Positions 46,546-55,501 of a DNA stretch of 64,000 nucleotides are shown here, piece by piece. Made by a program: the position numbers and the translations under genes. How positions within the stretch are numbered: the stretch's first letter is position 1; every line of letters starts with the position of its first letter. The stretch is from Celeribacter indicus. GTDB taxonomy: Bacteria; Pseudomonadota; Alphaproteobacteria; Rhodobacterales; Rhodobacteraceae. Under the pieces are notes generated by a model that was not told the DNA's origin, did not search any database, and was given only the letters and a program-made list of their open reading frames with translations. The stretch lies in contig NZ_CP004393.1 in the NCBI RefSeq assembly GCF_000819565.1, positions 4,030,001-4,094,000 on the forward strand. The letters run 5' to 3'.

Positions 46546-47730
46546 TCAACTGCGGGCCCAACCCGTTTTGCGCTCGCGGAAGATCGAGATCGCCACCACC
46601 GCGCCCGTGGCCGCGGCTGCCGTGAAGACCAGAAAGGCCAAGTGGAATCCCCCTGCCGTGATCAAAGGCTGCGTCAAGATGGGGGAGATGAACTGACCGA
46701 TGAATAGGCTGAAGGTCAGCGCACCCGAGGCTATGCCGTGATGGCGCATCGGCACCGCATCCAAGGTCGAGTTCAGGAGCGTCGGCACGATCAGCCCCGG
46801 CCCCATGCCCACAAGCAAGGAGGCCACGGCAATCATCGGCACCAGTTGCACGTAACTCATCAGCAGGAAGCCCGCAGCCAGCATCAGGAAGCCCGCGCTC
46901 AGCACACCACCACGCCCCAAAGTCCGCCGTAGAGTCGGATAGACTATGGCGATGGTGCCCGCAGCCAAGGTCACGCAGACCATCATCAGAGCTGCCGTAC
47001 TCGCATCGGTATGGCCGAGTTCCCCCAAATAGAAGGCGATCTGCGTCGGCAGAATGTAGAAAATGGAGAAGGTCAGCGCCATAAGCAGCAACCCTGTGCC
47101 TAATACCCGCGGCCAGCCTTCCTGCCCCTGCGCGGGCGGGCGACTGCCATCCTTGTGGGAATGGCTCTTCGGCTCCTCCAAGCAAACATAGAGGATCGGC
47201 AGATAGATCAGGCCGACCAGGTAGAGCGCGAACGGATAGAAGGCGGAATGGTTGGCCAGCTGTCCCGCCACGGCGATGAATATCAACCCACCGAAGTTGA
47301 TGAAGGTCATTTGCAGGCCCATGAACCTGCCGCGTTCGGGACCGTGAAAATACTGCGCCACCAGTGCGGTCATCGCGGTCATCAGCAGCGCGACGCCCAT
47401 ACCCAGGATCAGGCGGGTCGCCAGCAGGGCACGCAACGTCGGCGCCCAGAGACCTGCACTGCCGGCCAAGCCGAAAAGCGCGGCACCGATAATCAGCATG
47501 ACCTTGCGGCCGACGCGATCAATCAGCAGCCCAGCAAAGGGCGCGATCACTGCGACCGTCAGCGAGGGCGCCGTGATCAGAAGCCGGGTCAACATATCGG
47601 CATTGGGGGTCGCGGCGAAATAAGCCTCGATCCCCGGCAGTCCGGGACTGATGATGGCATTGGACATGACCGTCAGCGTGGCGGCAAGAAGCAACGCGAC
47701 AGCGCGACGGTCCTTCAGAAGAGAACCCAC
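46546..47730 (-). CDS. MFS efflux-type transporter
   Basis: This 394-residue protein has twelve membrane segments and the MFS loop-2 motif GLLIDRVGRKVML (residues about 67-79). Its opening NAIISPGLPGIEAYF is typical of drug/multidrug or arabinose-efflux MFS members. A cytoplasmic loop contains EPKSHSHKDG. It is transcribed away from the aldehyde dehydrogenase remnant. The substrate is unknown and no link to the cmu operon is shown. Confidence 0.85.
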   Translation of the reverse strand: MGSLLKDRRAVALLLAATLTVMSNAIISPGLPGIEAYFAATPNADMLTRLLITAPSLTVAVIAPFAGLLIDRVGRKVMLIIGAALFGLAGSAGLWAPTLRALLATRLILGMGVALLMTAMTALVAQYFHGPERGRFMGLQMTFINFGGLIFIAVAGQLANHSAFYPFALYLVGLIYLPILYVCLEEPKSHSHKDGSRPPAQGQEGWPRVLGTGLLLMALTFSIFYILPTQIAFYLGELGHTDASTAALMMVCVTLAAGTIAIVYPTLRRTLGRGGVLSAGFLMLAAGFLLMSYVQLVPMIAVASLLVGMGPGLIVPTLLNSTLDAVPMRHHGIASGALTFSLFIGQFISPILTQPLITAGGFHLAFLVFTAAAATGAVVAISIFRERKTGWARS

Positions 47731-47811
47731 GGCAGGTACCTGTGTATATGGGGATTATAATTTACCAAACCTGTAACTTGTTAGAAGAAAACATTCAAGC
47801 TTGCGGCGATA

Positions 47812-47940
47812 CCGCGTGGTGCTGTCGTGGGAAGATTGTGTCCACTTGCCGTTGATGAACAGCCGTGGCGGACGCGTCAGGAAGCGCGCGGCCTCGTCGG
47901 AATAAGGAAGCTGCGACAGGGGCTTGCTGTGAGATGACAT
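47812..47940 (-). pseudogene. Remnant of an aldehyde dehydrogenase N-terminus
   Basis: About 43 codons read like the start of an aldehyde dehydrogenase, including LFINGKWTQSS, the usual 'lfInGkW' opening near residue 30 of that family. Homology stops after STTRY and the frame runs into unrelated sequence; the remaining 450 residues are absent. The break lies close to the MFS gene, and an IS element sits on the other side. Confidence 0.6.
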
Positions 47941-48170
47941 GATGCGGTTCTTCATGGTCAACGCCGGTCGAAGCGATCGGATCGCTGTTTGCAAGCAATA
48001 CGACTCCATCGGGCGACCCGAGTGGCCGTCCGGCAGGAAGTGCAATGAAGGAAGGGTGAGTGAGAGGTAGCCGTCAAACAGAGCAGCTAAAGCGTTTCGG
48101 CTTGAACTTGAATCGGCGGGGGTTTCCTTGAGGTGGCTGATGTGATTCATCCTGTTTGGGAGGATGGATC

Positions 48171-48557
48171 ATGTCAGCACCTTTGCCGAATGCGCTTCGG
48201 GCGCGGTTTCAGGAGTATATTGAGGAAGGGTTAAGCGGGCGGGCGGCGGCGTTGCGCCTGAAAGTGTCTGCGGCGACAGGCGCGCGGTGGGCGCGTCAGG
48301 TTCGGACCAAGGGCCATGCGGAGCCCGCACCGCAAGGCCCGCCACGTGGTCGGGGAAAGCTGGCAGCGCATCAGGCTTTCCTGAAGGAACTGGTCGCGCA
48401 AGACCCCGACATCACGCTCTTTGAGTTGCGCGACGCGCTGGCGGCCGCGGCAGGCGTGCGGGTGCATCATTCTTCCATCGCCAACCTGCTGTCCCGGCTC
48501 GGTTTCACATACAAAAAAAGTCGCTGGTCGCCACCGAGCGCGGTCGCGCCAAGGTAA
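48171..48557 (+). CDS. IS630 transposase, first reading frame
   Basis: This 128-codon frame encodes the N-terminal DNA-binding part of an IS630 transposase (helix-turn-helix region GLSGRAAALRLKVSAATGARW; HHSSIANLLSRLGFTYKK). The catalytic part continues in the -1 frame after a run of seven As at 48513-48519, so the full protein is probably made by frameshifting, as in several IS630 elements. The ATG at 48171 is used because it begins MSAPLPNALR. Confidence 0.82.
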   Translation: MSAPLPNALRARFQEYIEEGLSGRAAALRLKVSAATGARWARQVRTKGHAEPAPQGPPRGRGKLAAHQAFLKELVAQDPDITLFELRDALAAAAGVRVHHSSIANLLSRLGFTYKKSRWSPPSAVAPR

Positions 48558-49129
48558 GACAGCAGCGGACTGAGTGGTTCAAGCATCGGCTGCCTGCCAT
48601 TGCGGCCTTTCCCGAACGCGTTGTCTTTATTGATGAAACGGCAGTGAAGACCAACCTGACCCGTCTGCGTGGCCGGGCCAAGCGGGGTCATCGCCTGACC
48701 ATGGATGCACCGTTTGGCAGTTGGGGAACCCAAACGCTGATCGCCGGGCTGGCCTCGGATGCTTTGATCGCACCATGGGTCATCAAGGGTGCCATGGATG
48801 GCCCCGCCTTTGCCGTCTACATCCGAGAAGTGCTTGTCCCGGAGATCGCCCCCGGCACCGTTGTCATCCTGGACAATCTGGCGACCCATCGGAACAAGGA
48901 GGCGGCTCAGGCCTTGCACGACCACGGCTGCTGGTTTCTGTACCTCCCGCCTTACTCGCCGGATCTCAATCCCATCGAGCAAGCATTCTCCAAACTGAAA
49001 GCTCACCTTCGAAAGATCGGCGCCAGAACCTTCACCGAAGTCTTCGACGCCATCGGCGCAATCTGCGAGCTCTACGACCCAACAGAGTGCTGGAACTACT
49101 TCAAGGCTGCTGGATATGTCTCAGGTTAA
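48521..49129 (+). CDS. IS630 transposase, DDE catalytic frame
   Basis: This frame carries the DDE domain: VVFIDETAVKTN (first Asp), TVVILDNLATHRN (second Asp) and PYSPDLNPIEQAFSKLK (Glu). It has no good start of its own near the shift; an ATG at 48644 lies after the first catalytic Asp, so a fusion by -1 frameshift at the A7 run is needed for an active enzyme. Nothing else appears broken. Confidence 0.82.
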   Translation, partial: SLVATERGRAKVRQQRTEWFKHRLPAIAAFPERVVFIDETAVKTNLTRLRGRAKRGHRLTMDAPFGSWGTQTLIAGLASDALIAPWVIKGAMDGPAFAVYIREVLVPEIAPGTVVILDNLATHRNKEAAQALHDHGCWFLYLPPYSPDLNPIEQAFSKLKAHLRKIGARTFTEVFDAIGAICELYDPTECWNYFKAAGYVSG

Positions 49130-49163
49130 AGCCGAAATGCTCTAACCCCGCTTTGCTGACGGT

Positions 49164-50048
49164 CTAGCCGGCGGAGACGGTCCGGCCTGCCGCGTCGAGT
49201 TCCGCGAAATCCTCATCAGACAGCGTGATGGATGCAGCCTGAACATTCTGTTCCAGATGGCGCACCTTCGATGTGCCGGGGATCGGCAGGATGACCGGGC
49301 TGCGTTTGAGCAGCCATGCAATCGCGATCTGGCTCGGTGACGCCTCATGCTTCCCGGCAATTACCCCGAGGATCGAACCGGGCTGCGCCAGGGCGCCCGC
49401 CGCAAGCGGGAACCACGGAATGAAACCGATGCCGTGATCGGTGCAGTAGTCAACGACGGCGTCGTGTACCCGCGTCGTGAGATTGTACATGTTCTGCACT
49501 GTGGCGACGGGGAAAAACTTCGATGCCGCCTCGATCTCCGCGATGCCGACTTCGCTGAGACCAGCGTGACGGATCGTGCCTTCATCGATCAACTGTCTGA
49601 CGGCATCATACTGTTCATCGGCGGGAACCTGCGGATCGACCCGGTGGAGTTGCCAGAGGTCGATCTGGTCGAGGCCGAGATTGCGAAGGCTCTTGTGCGC
49701 CTGCTGGATGAGATATTCCGGCCGTCCGACCGGCACCCAGACTTCGGCGGAGGGGCGCACCACGCCCCCCTTGGTCGCGACCACGAGGCCATCGCGATAA
49801 GGATGCAGCGCTTCCCGGATCAGTTCCTCGGAAACATCCGGGCCATAGCTGTCGGCCGTATCGACAAAGTTGATGCCCAGGTCGAGCAGCCGGCGAAGCG
49901 TTTTGAGCACTTCCTCCCTGTCTTCGGGTGGGCCGTAGCTGCCCCCTCCTTGACCTGCGAGACGGAGACCGCCGAAACCGAGACGGGCGATTTCGATCTC
50001 TCCGCCGATTTTGAATGTGCCGGCGGACTTGGCGTTGGTGTTTGTCAT
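49164..50048 (-). CDS. Aldo/keto reductase
   Basis: This 294-residue protein has the aldo/keto reductase tetrad: Asp and Tyr in [11 protein letters not shown], Lys in LVVATKGG and His in WQLHRVD. The C-terminal NADPH-binding region reads [16 protein letters not shown]. It is divergent from a TetR regulator 137 bases away, a common arrangement for reductases induced by reactive carbonyls. Substrate unknown. Confidence 0.9.
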   Translation of the reverse strand: MTNTNAKSAGTFKIGGEIEIARLGFGGLRLAGQGGGSYGPPEDREEVLKTLRRLLDLGINFVDTADSYGPDVSEELIREALHPYRDGLVVATKGGVVRPSAEVWVPVGRPEYLIQQAHKSLRNLGLDQIDLWQLHRVDPQVPADEQYDAVRQLIDEGTIRHAGLSEVGIAEIEAASKFFPVATVQNMYNLTTRVHDAVVDYCTDHGIGFIPWFPLAAGALAQPGSILGVIAGKHEASPSQIAIAWLLKRSPVILPIPGTSKVRHLEQNVQAASITLSDEDFAELDAAGRTVSAG

Positions 50049-50134
50049 TGTCTGCTCCTGAGCATGATGCCGCCAATGTGGCGGGGTTGCGAGCGGTCGG
50101 CGAGGTTTGCCGGGGTTGATCGTCTAACTATTTA

Positions 50135-50148
50135 ATAATGTCCGTTAT
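50135..50148. promoter_or_regulatory. Possible TetR operator between reductase and regulator
   Basis: ATAATGTCCGTTAT has ATAA/TTAT arms and lies in the divergent region 37 bases upstream of the regulator start. It is a weak palindrome, assigned mostly from its position. Confidence 0.3.
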
Positions 50149-50185
50149 AAAACAGCGCTTGCATTTTCCGTCAAGGAGTTTTTTA

Positions 50186-50821
50186 ATGACCTTTATGAAA
50201 AAGAAGGAAAGACGCCCGCCGGGCAGGCCGCGCAGTTTTGACCGAGAAGCCGCGCTTGAGAGCGCCATGCGGCTGTTCTGGCGGCATGGTTATGACGGCG
50301 TGTCATATCAGCAACTGATGGAAGCGATGCAGGTGACCCCGCCGACCGTCTATGCGGCGTTCGGCAACAAGGCCTCTCTGTATAAACATACCTTGGATCA
50401 CTACTATTGCACCCGGGTTGGCAGCATGTCCTATCTGGACGCCGCCGGCTCCCTTGCTGAGGCAGCGGACCTGTTCCTGCATTCGACCGCTAAAGCGCTT
50501 GTCGATCCGGAGGGGGAACGCGGATGCATGATCAATGTCGGCATGCTTGCGTCTCATCCTGACAACGCGGCGCTCACGCAGGACCTGGTGGAGCGCCGCG
50601 CCCGGTTTCAGGCAAACATCGCCCAAGCATTTCGGAGATGGGTGCCGACGGATGAAGACGCCGCGAAACTGGCTCGCTTTCTCAATACTATGCTGCAGGG
50701 GATGAGCGTTCAGGCGCGAAACGGGGCGACGCTGGAAGAGCTGAATGAAACCATCCAATATGCCCTCCATGGCCTTGGGCCTCTCGATGCCGCCCATTCA
50801 AACGACCAGCTTGCCGATTGA
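50186..50821 (+). CDS. TetR-family regulator
   Basis: This 211-residue regulator has a TetR helix-turn-helix (AMRLFWRHGYDGVSYQQLMEA; TPPTVYAAFGNKASLYKHTL) and a C-terminal ligand domain with GERGCMINVGML. The ATG at 50186 follows AAGGAG; an ATG 16 codons upstream lacks a site. It probably represses the divergent aldo/keto reductase gene. Confidence 0.88.
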   Translation: MTFMKKKERRPPGRPRSFDREAALESAMRLFWRHGYDGVSYQQLMEAMQVTPPTVYAAFGNKASLYKHTLDHYYCTRVGSMSYLDAAGSLAEAADLFLHSTAKALVDPEGERGCMINVGMLASHPDNAALTQDLVERRARFQANIAQAFRRWVPTDEDAAKLARFLNTMLQGMSVQARNGATLEELNETIQYALHGLGPLDAAHSNDQLAD

Positions 50822-50864
50822 TTGCTATGACATCGGTATAGGCGGTGCTACCGGCATGTCCCTT

Positions 50865-51083
50865 TCAGGACCTGATAGAAGCATCATCCTGATGATCGGC
50901 CGCTCGAGCTGTCGCGAAATTGTGGATGTCCTCCAGGGCGTGAAGCAGCCGACGCCCCGGATCGGTCAGCCGGTATTCGACCCTCGGCGGCTACTCTGCG
51001 TAATCCATCCGTTTCACCAGTCCGTCCTTGACGAGATCCCGAAGATGCTGGGCGAGCATCTTTTGCGAGACGCCAGGCGTGCT
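50865..51083 (-). pseudogene. HxlR-family regulator remnant with in-frame stop
   Basis: Read on the minus strand, the sequence gives PGVSQKMLAQHLRDLVKDGLV, the winged-helix core of HxlR regulators, then KRMDYAE, a TAG stop (50991-50993), and in the same frame PPRVEYRLTDPGRRLL, the conserved wing. The N-terminal part is missing or frame-broken. So this is a decayed HxlR gene next to the IS region. Confidence 0.7.
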
Positions 51084-51451
51084 GCTTCATCCATTGCCCG
51101 TCGTAAGATAGCGATAAACCCCAGCATGAATGGCTATCCCCTTCGATGCCCGGCTTTCCCCAGAGCCCCGAGCATCGTTCCCAGCCGCCGATTCAACCGA
51201 ACATCGCTCAGATCACAGCCAAGGAGTTTCCGTTTTCACACAACTCCGTACATTCCCGCACCTAATACCCTGAGGGTGTCAGACAACGAATTTCCGCCTA
51301 TTCTCCATGATCAGGTGGCTTTTACAACGCCATACGCTCTGAGAGTAACTGCAAGCACAGCCAAAGACGCACGCGCAAAATCCAGATTTCGCGCAAGCGG
51401 TATTCTCTGAATTGCGACGGACAGTGCGATGCACCTAGAGAATGCAGTCCA
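51084..51451. other. Gene-free decayed stretch
   Basis: I see no supported gene. The stretch has short frames on both strands without recognisable motifs and lies between two gene remnants, which suggests degraded sequence. Confidence 0.5.
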
Positions 51452-51565
51452 TCAGCGCTTGCGTCGTCGCGTCGAGTTGCCCGTGGCAAAGGTCGCCCGG
51501 CACGCCTTGCACTGAAACCTCGGATCACCGCCTGCGGTCGTCCCAAAGGTGCGGTATCGGGCAGG
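51452..51565 (-). pseudogene. Zinc-ribbon transposase-like remnant
   Basis: The minus strand reads YRTFGTTAGGDPRFQCKACRATFA, resembling the N-terminal zinc ribbon of IS1/IS1595-type transposases (CxxC followed by TF). The frame ends soon after, with no catalytic domain. Assignment is tentative. Confidence 0.35.
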
Positions 51566-51822
51566 TGCGAGATCGAGAGGGGCACAAAAGCTGGCGCAGG
51601 TCGGGAATCGCGCCGCGGTCTTCGCCCCGGAAGTCGACAGCGAGGTGCGGGAGAGACGCGTGCCCTCCGTCCTCCCCTGCCTCGGGCAGCCTGCCGGAGA
51701 CGACGGCGGTGATCTCAGGCGGTCTCGACGGGCACTGCCGCGGGCGTTACCCTGCCGCGCGCGCCGGCGTTCTTCCGCGTTCGGCGGCCTCTGCGCCCCG
51801 GTCCGACTGAAAGGCCCGCTCG

Positions 51823-52491
51823 ATGATCCAGCCGATGACACCTTCCCTCCCCGAGACGCTCAGACTGACTTGGTGCGGCAGACAGATGGTGATCCTGAGC
51901 ATGGCCTCCGGCGCGGACCGCGCGCCCGGACCGGACCGCCCCCAGCTGCGGCGCCGGGCGGGAGGGCGGCTGCTGACGGCGGCCCAGCGGGAGCTGGGCC
52001 TTCCGGTCCTGCCGGTGGAGCGGGACCGGTTCGGCGGTCCCCTCTGGCCCCGCGGTCAGAGGGGAAGTTTCAGCCACTGGAACGGCACGAGCCTCTGTCT
52101 CCTTTCTCCGGACGACGATTTCGACTGGGGCGTCGATCTGGAGGGCCATGCCGGAGCCGACGCGCTTGCCGCGATCTGCGGCGAGGCGGTGTCTTCCGCG
52201 GAACGCGCGCTTCTGCGCGGCGATCTCCCGCGCCAGGCGGCGCTCGTCTTTTCGGCAAAGGAGAGTGTCTACAAGGCGGCCCGTCCCCAGGTCGGGCACC
52301 TGTTCGGCTTCGACGCGCTGCGCCTGCTCGCCGAACCCGGCACCGGCACCCTTCGGTTCGAACTGACGCGGGATCTTTCACCCGGCCTCGCCGCCGGACG
52401 CGCCGTCGCCGTGGGATACCGGCACTTCGCCGGCAGCGTGCTCACCTGGACCGCGCTTCATTCCCCGGCGGCCATCTCCGCCGAAAGCTGA
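51823..52491 (+). CDS. EntD-type 4'-phosphopantetheinyl transferase
   Basis: This 222-residue enzyme would attach phosphopantetheine to Ser971 of the NRPS encoded 8 kb away. The family motifs are GSFSHWNG (about 85-92), DWGVDLEGH (about 101-110, magnesium ligands) and FSAKESVYKA (about 145-154). The start may be at 51823 or the ATG at 51835; neither has a strong ribosome site. Its last 34 bases overlap the end of the convergent sigma-factor gene. Confidence 0.88.
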   Translation: MIQPMTPSLPETLRLTWCGRQMVILSMASGADRAPGPDRPQLRRRAGGRLLTAAQRELGLPVLPVERDRFGGPLWPRGQRGSFSHWNGTSLCLLSPDDDFDWGVDLEGHAGADALAAICGEAVSSAERALLRGDLPRQAALVFSAKESVYKAARPQVGHLFGFDALRLLAEPGTGTLRFELTRDLSPGLAAGRAVAVGYRHFAGSVLTWTALHSPAAISAES

Positions 52492-53021
52492 TCATGGGCG
52501 CTGCGGATGAGCGCATGGACGCGCGATGCCGACAGGTTCATCTCCGCCGCGATGTCCGTCTGGGGACGCGCGCCCAGCCGTGCCTCGACGAAGGCGCGCC
52601 GCGTCTTCGGCGGAAGGCGCCCGATGGAACGGGCCATGCGCGCCGCCTGTTCGCGCGCGGCGAGCCTCTGCTCGACGGACGCGGAGGGACAGACGAGCGT
52701 CTCGACGACCCCCTCGCAGGGCGTTTCGCGGCTGTGCTTGCGGTAATGGTCGAGGGCGAGGTTGCGCACCATCCGCCGCAAAAGGCCCAGCGGGTTCTCC
52801 GGCGCCTCTCTCAGCGCCGCGCTCGACAGACACCGCACTGCCGCGTCCTGCACCACGTCCTCCGCCCTGTCCGGCGATCCCAGGATGCGGATGGCGTCGC
52901 ACAGCAGCATGTCGCGCTCCTCGACGAGATGGGCCAGCAGGAGCCGTCGCACCCGCGCCCGTTCGGCAGACAGATGAGGGGCGGCATTCGAAAATTCGGC
53001 GGAGTGTTTTATCTCAGACAT
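52458..53021 (-). CDS. ECF sigma factor, FecI-like
   Basis: This 187-residue protein has sigma70 region 2 (DMLLCDAIRILGSPDRAEDVVQDA) and region 4 (RLPPKTRRAFVEARL; ARPQTDIAAEMNLSASRVHALI). Such ECF factors of the iron-starvation group switch on siderophore genes. No FecR anti-sigma or TonB receptor gene is present next to it. The ATG at 53021 gives the usual length. It lies between siderophore genes and probably controls them. Confidence 0.88.
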   Translation of the reverse strand: MSEIKHSAEFSNAAPHLSAERARVRRLLLAHLVEERDMLLCDAIRILGSPDRAEDVVQDAAVRCLSSAALREAPENPLGLLRRMVRNLALDHYRKHSRETPCEGVVETLVCPSASVEQRLAAREQAARMARSIGRLPPKTRRAFVEARLGARPQTDIAAEMNLSASRVHALIRSAHDQLSAEMAAGE

Positions 53022-53136
53022 GGCAATCCCGGTGTGGTGGATCAAAAGACCTACCGGGCACAGCGCTGAGTGGATGGGCAACAGATACACCAGGGAGCGA
53101 CACACTCCAAGCGAGAGTTTTTCAATACGCGAACAT

Positions 53137-53162
53137 CCCCCGCGTGCATTCGCCCGCGGGGG
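53137..53162 (-). terminator. Hairpin downstream of the N-monooxygenase gene
   Basis: CCCCCGCG (53137-53144) pairs with CGCGGGGG (53155-53162) over ten bases, seven bases past the monooxygenase stop. It is GC-rich, but no U-tract follows in the leftward direction, so it may end or attenuate transcription between the siderophore operon and the sigma gene. Confidence 0.5.
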
Positions 53163-53168
53163 AAAACG

Positions 53169-54449
53169 TCACTCCGCCGCGACCGCCTGCCTGTCGTCGA
53201 ACAGGTCGCTGAGCGTCTCGACGATCTCCGCCGATCGCTGCGCGAGAACGGACAGAAGCGTGTCGCTCAGCCCGTGGCTCACCTCGCTGTAGCCCTGCAC
53301 GAAGACGGCAGGTGAGAATCCATCCTTCATCGACAGGCGGTAATCCCTCCCGGTGCGGAAGTCTTCGCAGAAACCGGCGATCCCGTGCAGCACGGTCTCG
53401 TCGAGCTGCCGGAGATAGCCGGTGGCGAAGATCACCCTGTCATACTCCGCTTCCGACATACCGTGCCGGTGCTCGAAGTGCAGGCGCAGGCGGGCGCCCG
53501 AGTCGGACAGCCCCGCGATCCGCGTCTGGCTGCGCAGCGCAAGGCGCCCCTCGCCGAGCACGGATTGCTCGTAGAGCTTGGTATAGATGTCGAGGATCAG
53601 ATCCTCGTCGACCACCGCGTAATTCGTGGCCGACAATTCGGCGCGCAGGGCGGCACGGGCGCCTTCCGGCATGGCGTGGAAGGCATCGGTCTGTTCCGGC
53701 GCGAAGATCTCGTTCACGAAGGGCGAATCGTCGGAGGGCTTCATCGCGTGCCCGCGCAGGATGAGATCGACGTGCGGGGCCTCCGGGCGCTCCGCGAGAT
53801 CGTTGAAGATCTCCGCCGCGCTCTGGCCCGCGCCGACCACCGCGATCCGCTCACCGGGGCGCAGGTGCGGGACGACCTTGCGCATGTAGTCGTTTGAATG
53901 AAGCACGCGCGGATCGGCCTTCAGGCTGTCGCAGACCGGCGGCAGCCGGGCCGTGCCGCCGGGCGCGATCACGAGGTTGCGGGCGCGATAGCTGTGCGTC
54001 CCGCCCGCCGCGTCCTGCGTGAGCACGTCGACGGCCCCGACCGTGTTGCCCTGCCCCACCGGCTCGATCCCCACGACCCGCCGGTCATAGTCGCAATGGC
54101 CAAGCTGCTCCGCCACCCAGCCGAGGTAGTCGTTGAATTCCACCCGGCTCGGAAAGAACGTCTTGCGGTTGATGAACGCATTCATCCGGCCCTTTTCGTG
54201 CAGGTAGTTGACGAATGTATAGCGGCTTTGCGGATTGCGCTGCGACACAAGATCCTTGAGAAAGGAAATCTGCATGTCCGCACCGGGGATCATCATGCCG
54301 GGATGCCAGGCGAAGCCCGGCCGTGCCTCGAGGAACTTCACCCGGATCGGCAGCTCGGTTTCCTCGATCGCGATGGTCAGCGCGAGGTTCGAGGGTCCGA
54401 AGCCCACCCCGATAAGGTCGTATGTCTTCTCCTGGTCGGTCGCTGTCAT
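53169..54449 (-). CDS. L-ornithine/L-lysine N-monooxygenase (siderophore hydroxamate)
   Basis: This 426-residue flavoprotein hydroxylates the side-chain amine of ornithine or lysine, the first step of hydroxamate siderophores. FAD binding is seen in LIGVGFGPSNLALTIA, NADPH binding in IAVVGAGQSAAEIF, and the PvdA/IucD pattern in MQISFLKDLVSQRNPQSRY. PvdA-like features (NRKTFFPSRVEFNDYL) lean toward ornithine. It overlaps the acyltransferase gene by four bases. Confidence 0.93.
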   Translation of the reverse strand: MTATDQEKTYDLIGVGFGPSNLALTIAIEETELPIRVKFLEARPGFAWHPGMMIPGADMQISFLKDLVSQRNPQSRYTFVNYLHEKGRMNAFINRKTFFPSRVEFNDYLGWVAEQLGHCDYDRRVVGIEPVGQGNTVGAVDVLTQDAAGGTHSYRARNLVIAPGGTARLPPVCDSLKADPRVLHSNDYMRKVVPHLRPGERIAVVGAGQSAAEIFNDLAERPEAPHVDLILRGHAMKPSDDSPFVNEIFAPEQTDAFHAMPEGARAALRAELSATNYAVVDEDLILDIYTKLYEQSVLGEGRLALRSQTRIAGLSDSGARLRLHFEHRHGMSEAEYDRVIFATGYLRQLDETVLHGIAGFCEDFRTGRDYRLSMKDGFSPAVFVQGYSEVSHGLSDTLLSVLAQRSAEIVETLSDLFDDRQAVAAE

Positions 54450-55501
54450 GTCCAGTCTCCTGTTTTGGGAAGGCGGGCGGGCGAAAAGGCCAAGGGCTCA
54501 CCCCGTCCGCTGTCAGGCCGCGCCCAGAGGCGGGCTTCGAAGAAATGCTGGCGCTCGAGGCGCACGAGGCTGGCACGTTTGTGGGGAAAATCGAATTCGC
54601 GCAGATGGGCGAAGCCGCCACGCGAGAGGTTGTGCAATTGGCGCGTGTGGCTGGCCTTCGGCTCGCCCATGACGTTCCGGGTGCGCGGCTCGGACAGGAA
54701 CATGTAGTGCATGAGCGAGGGCATCCATGCCGTGACGTACTCCGCGCCGCGAATGTCCTCCTCGCCCACGAGCACATGCCAGCCGCGGTCCCAGGGCGCG
54801 GCATCATATTGCGCGCCGAGACGGTTCTCGCGGCACCAGTAGAGCTCGAAATAGGCAAAGTCGCGCCCATCCAGAGAGCCGATCACCGGCAGGACATGCG
54901 GATCGGCCAGAAGCTTCGCGAGATGGGCACGGTGCTCCTCGCGCGTGCCCCGCTCCTCGAAGAACTCCGCCACGCGCGGATCGTTCTGCCAGCGGTGGAA
55001 CGTGTCGAGATCGGAGAGGTCGAGCGCCCGAAGCACCAGCCATTGATCCAGCCAGGGGATATGGCGCCGATAGAGCGGTCCCGCGGGTTTCGGGGGGCGG
55101 ATCGGGTGGCGACCGTGCGGGCCCTGCGTCCAGAGCGTCGGATAGGCCGGGGCCTCCTGCATCAGCCAGCGATCCGACACCTGCCAGAAGGCTGCGGGCA
55201 GAACCACCGCTCCGGCCTCCGTCGGCAGGGCGATACCCTTGCTCAAGAGCTCGGGCAGAAGCGGCGCCCATGCGGCATGGGACAGGCGGATCGCGACCTC
55301 CGGCCCCGCGGCGCTCAGCGCCTCGAAGGCGGCGAGAGCGATCTCGAAGGCCGTCTCCTCCGCCATCCCGTCCGCCGGCGCGCCAAGCTCCAGCCGCCCC
55401 TCCCCGAGATCGGCGAGCGGCAGGGGCGGATGCGCGCCGACCTCGACGCAATCTCCGGTACGCCGGGCCAGAACCGGCTGTCGGGTCAGGTCACGGGGCA
55501 T
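54446..55501 (-). CDS. IucB-type N-hydroxy amine acyltransferase
   Basis: This 351-residue protein has a C-terminal GNAT domain (about 165-345) of the IucB/AlcB/RhbD type, with FHRWQNDPRVAEFFEERGT, FAYFELYWCRENRLG and the GGFAHLREFDFPHKRASLV end. It would acylate the N-hydroxylated amine made by the monooxygenase. Start at 55501 with GGGAGG upstream. Coupled to both neighbouring genes. Confidence 0.9.
   Translation of the reverse strand: MPRDLTRQPVLARRTGDCVEVGAHPPLPLADLGEGRLELGAPADGMAEETAFEIALAAFEALSAAGPEVAIRLSHAAWAPLLPELLSKGIALPTEAGAVVLPAAFWQVSDRWLMQEAPAYPTLWTQGPHGRHPIRPPKPAGPLYRRHIPWLDQWLVLRALDLSDLDTFHRWQNDPRVAEFFEERGTREEHRAHLAKLLADPHVLPVIGSLDGRDFAYFELYWCRENRLGAQYDAAPWDRGWHVLVGEEDIRGAEYVTAWMPSLMHYMFLSEPRTRNVMGEPKASHTRQLHNLSRGGFAHLREFDFPHKRASLVRLERQHFFEARLWARPDSGRGEPLAFSPARLPKTGDWT

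Larger units (their letters stand above)
48090..49142 (+). mobile_element. IS630-family insertion sequence, complete
   Basis: Imperfect terminal inverted repeats of about 22 bp (AAGCGTTTCGGCTTGAAC at the left, GAGCATTTCGGCTTTAAC inward from the right) flank the transposase. A TA dinucleotide lies outside each end (48088-48089 and 49143-49144), the target duplication typical of this family. The element is about 1.05 kb and looks intact. Confidence 0.85.
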
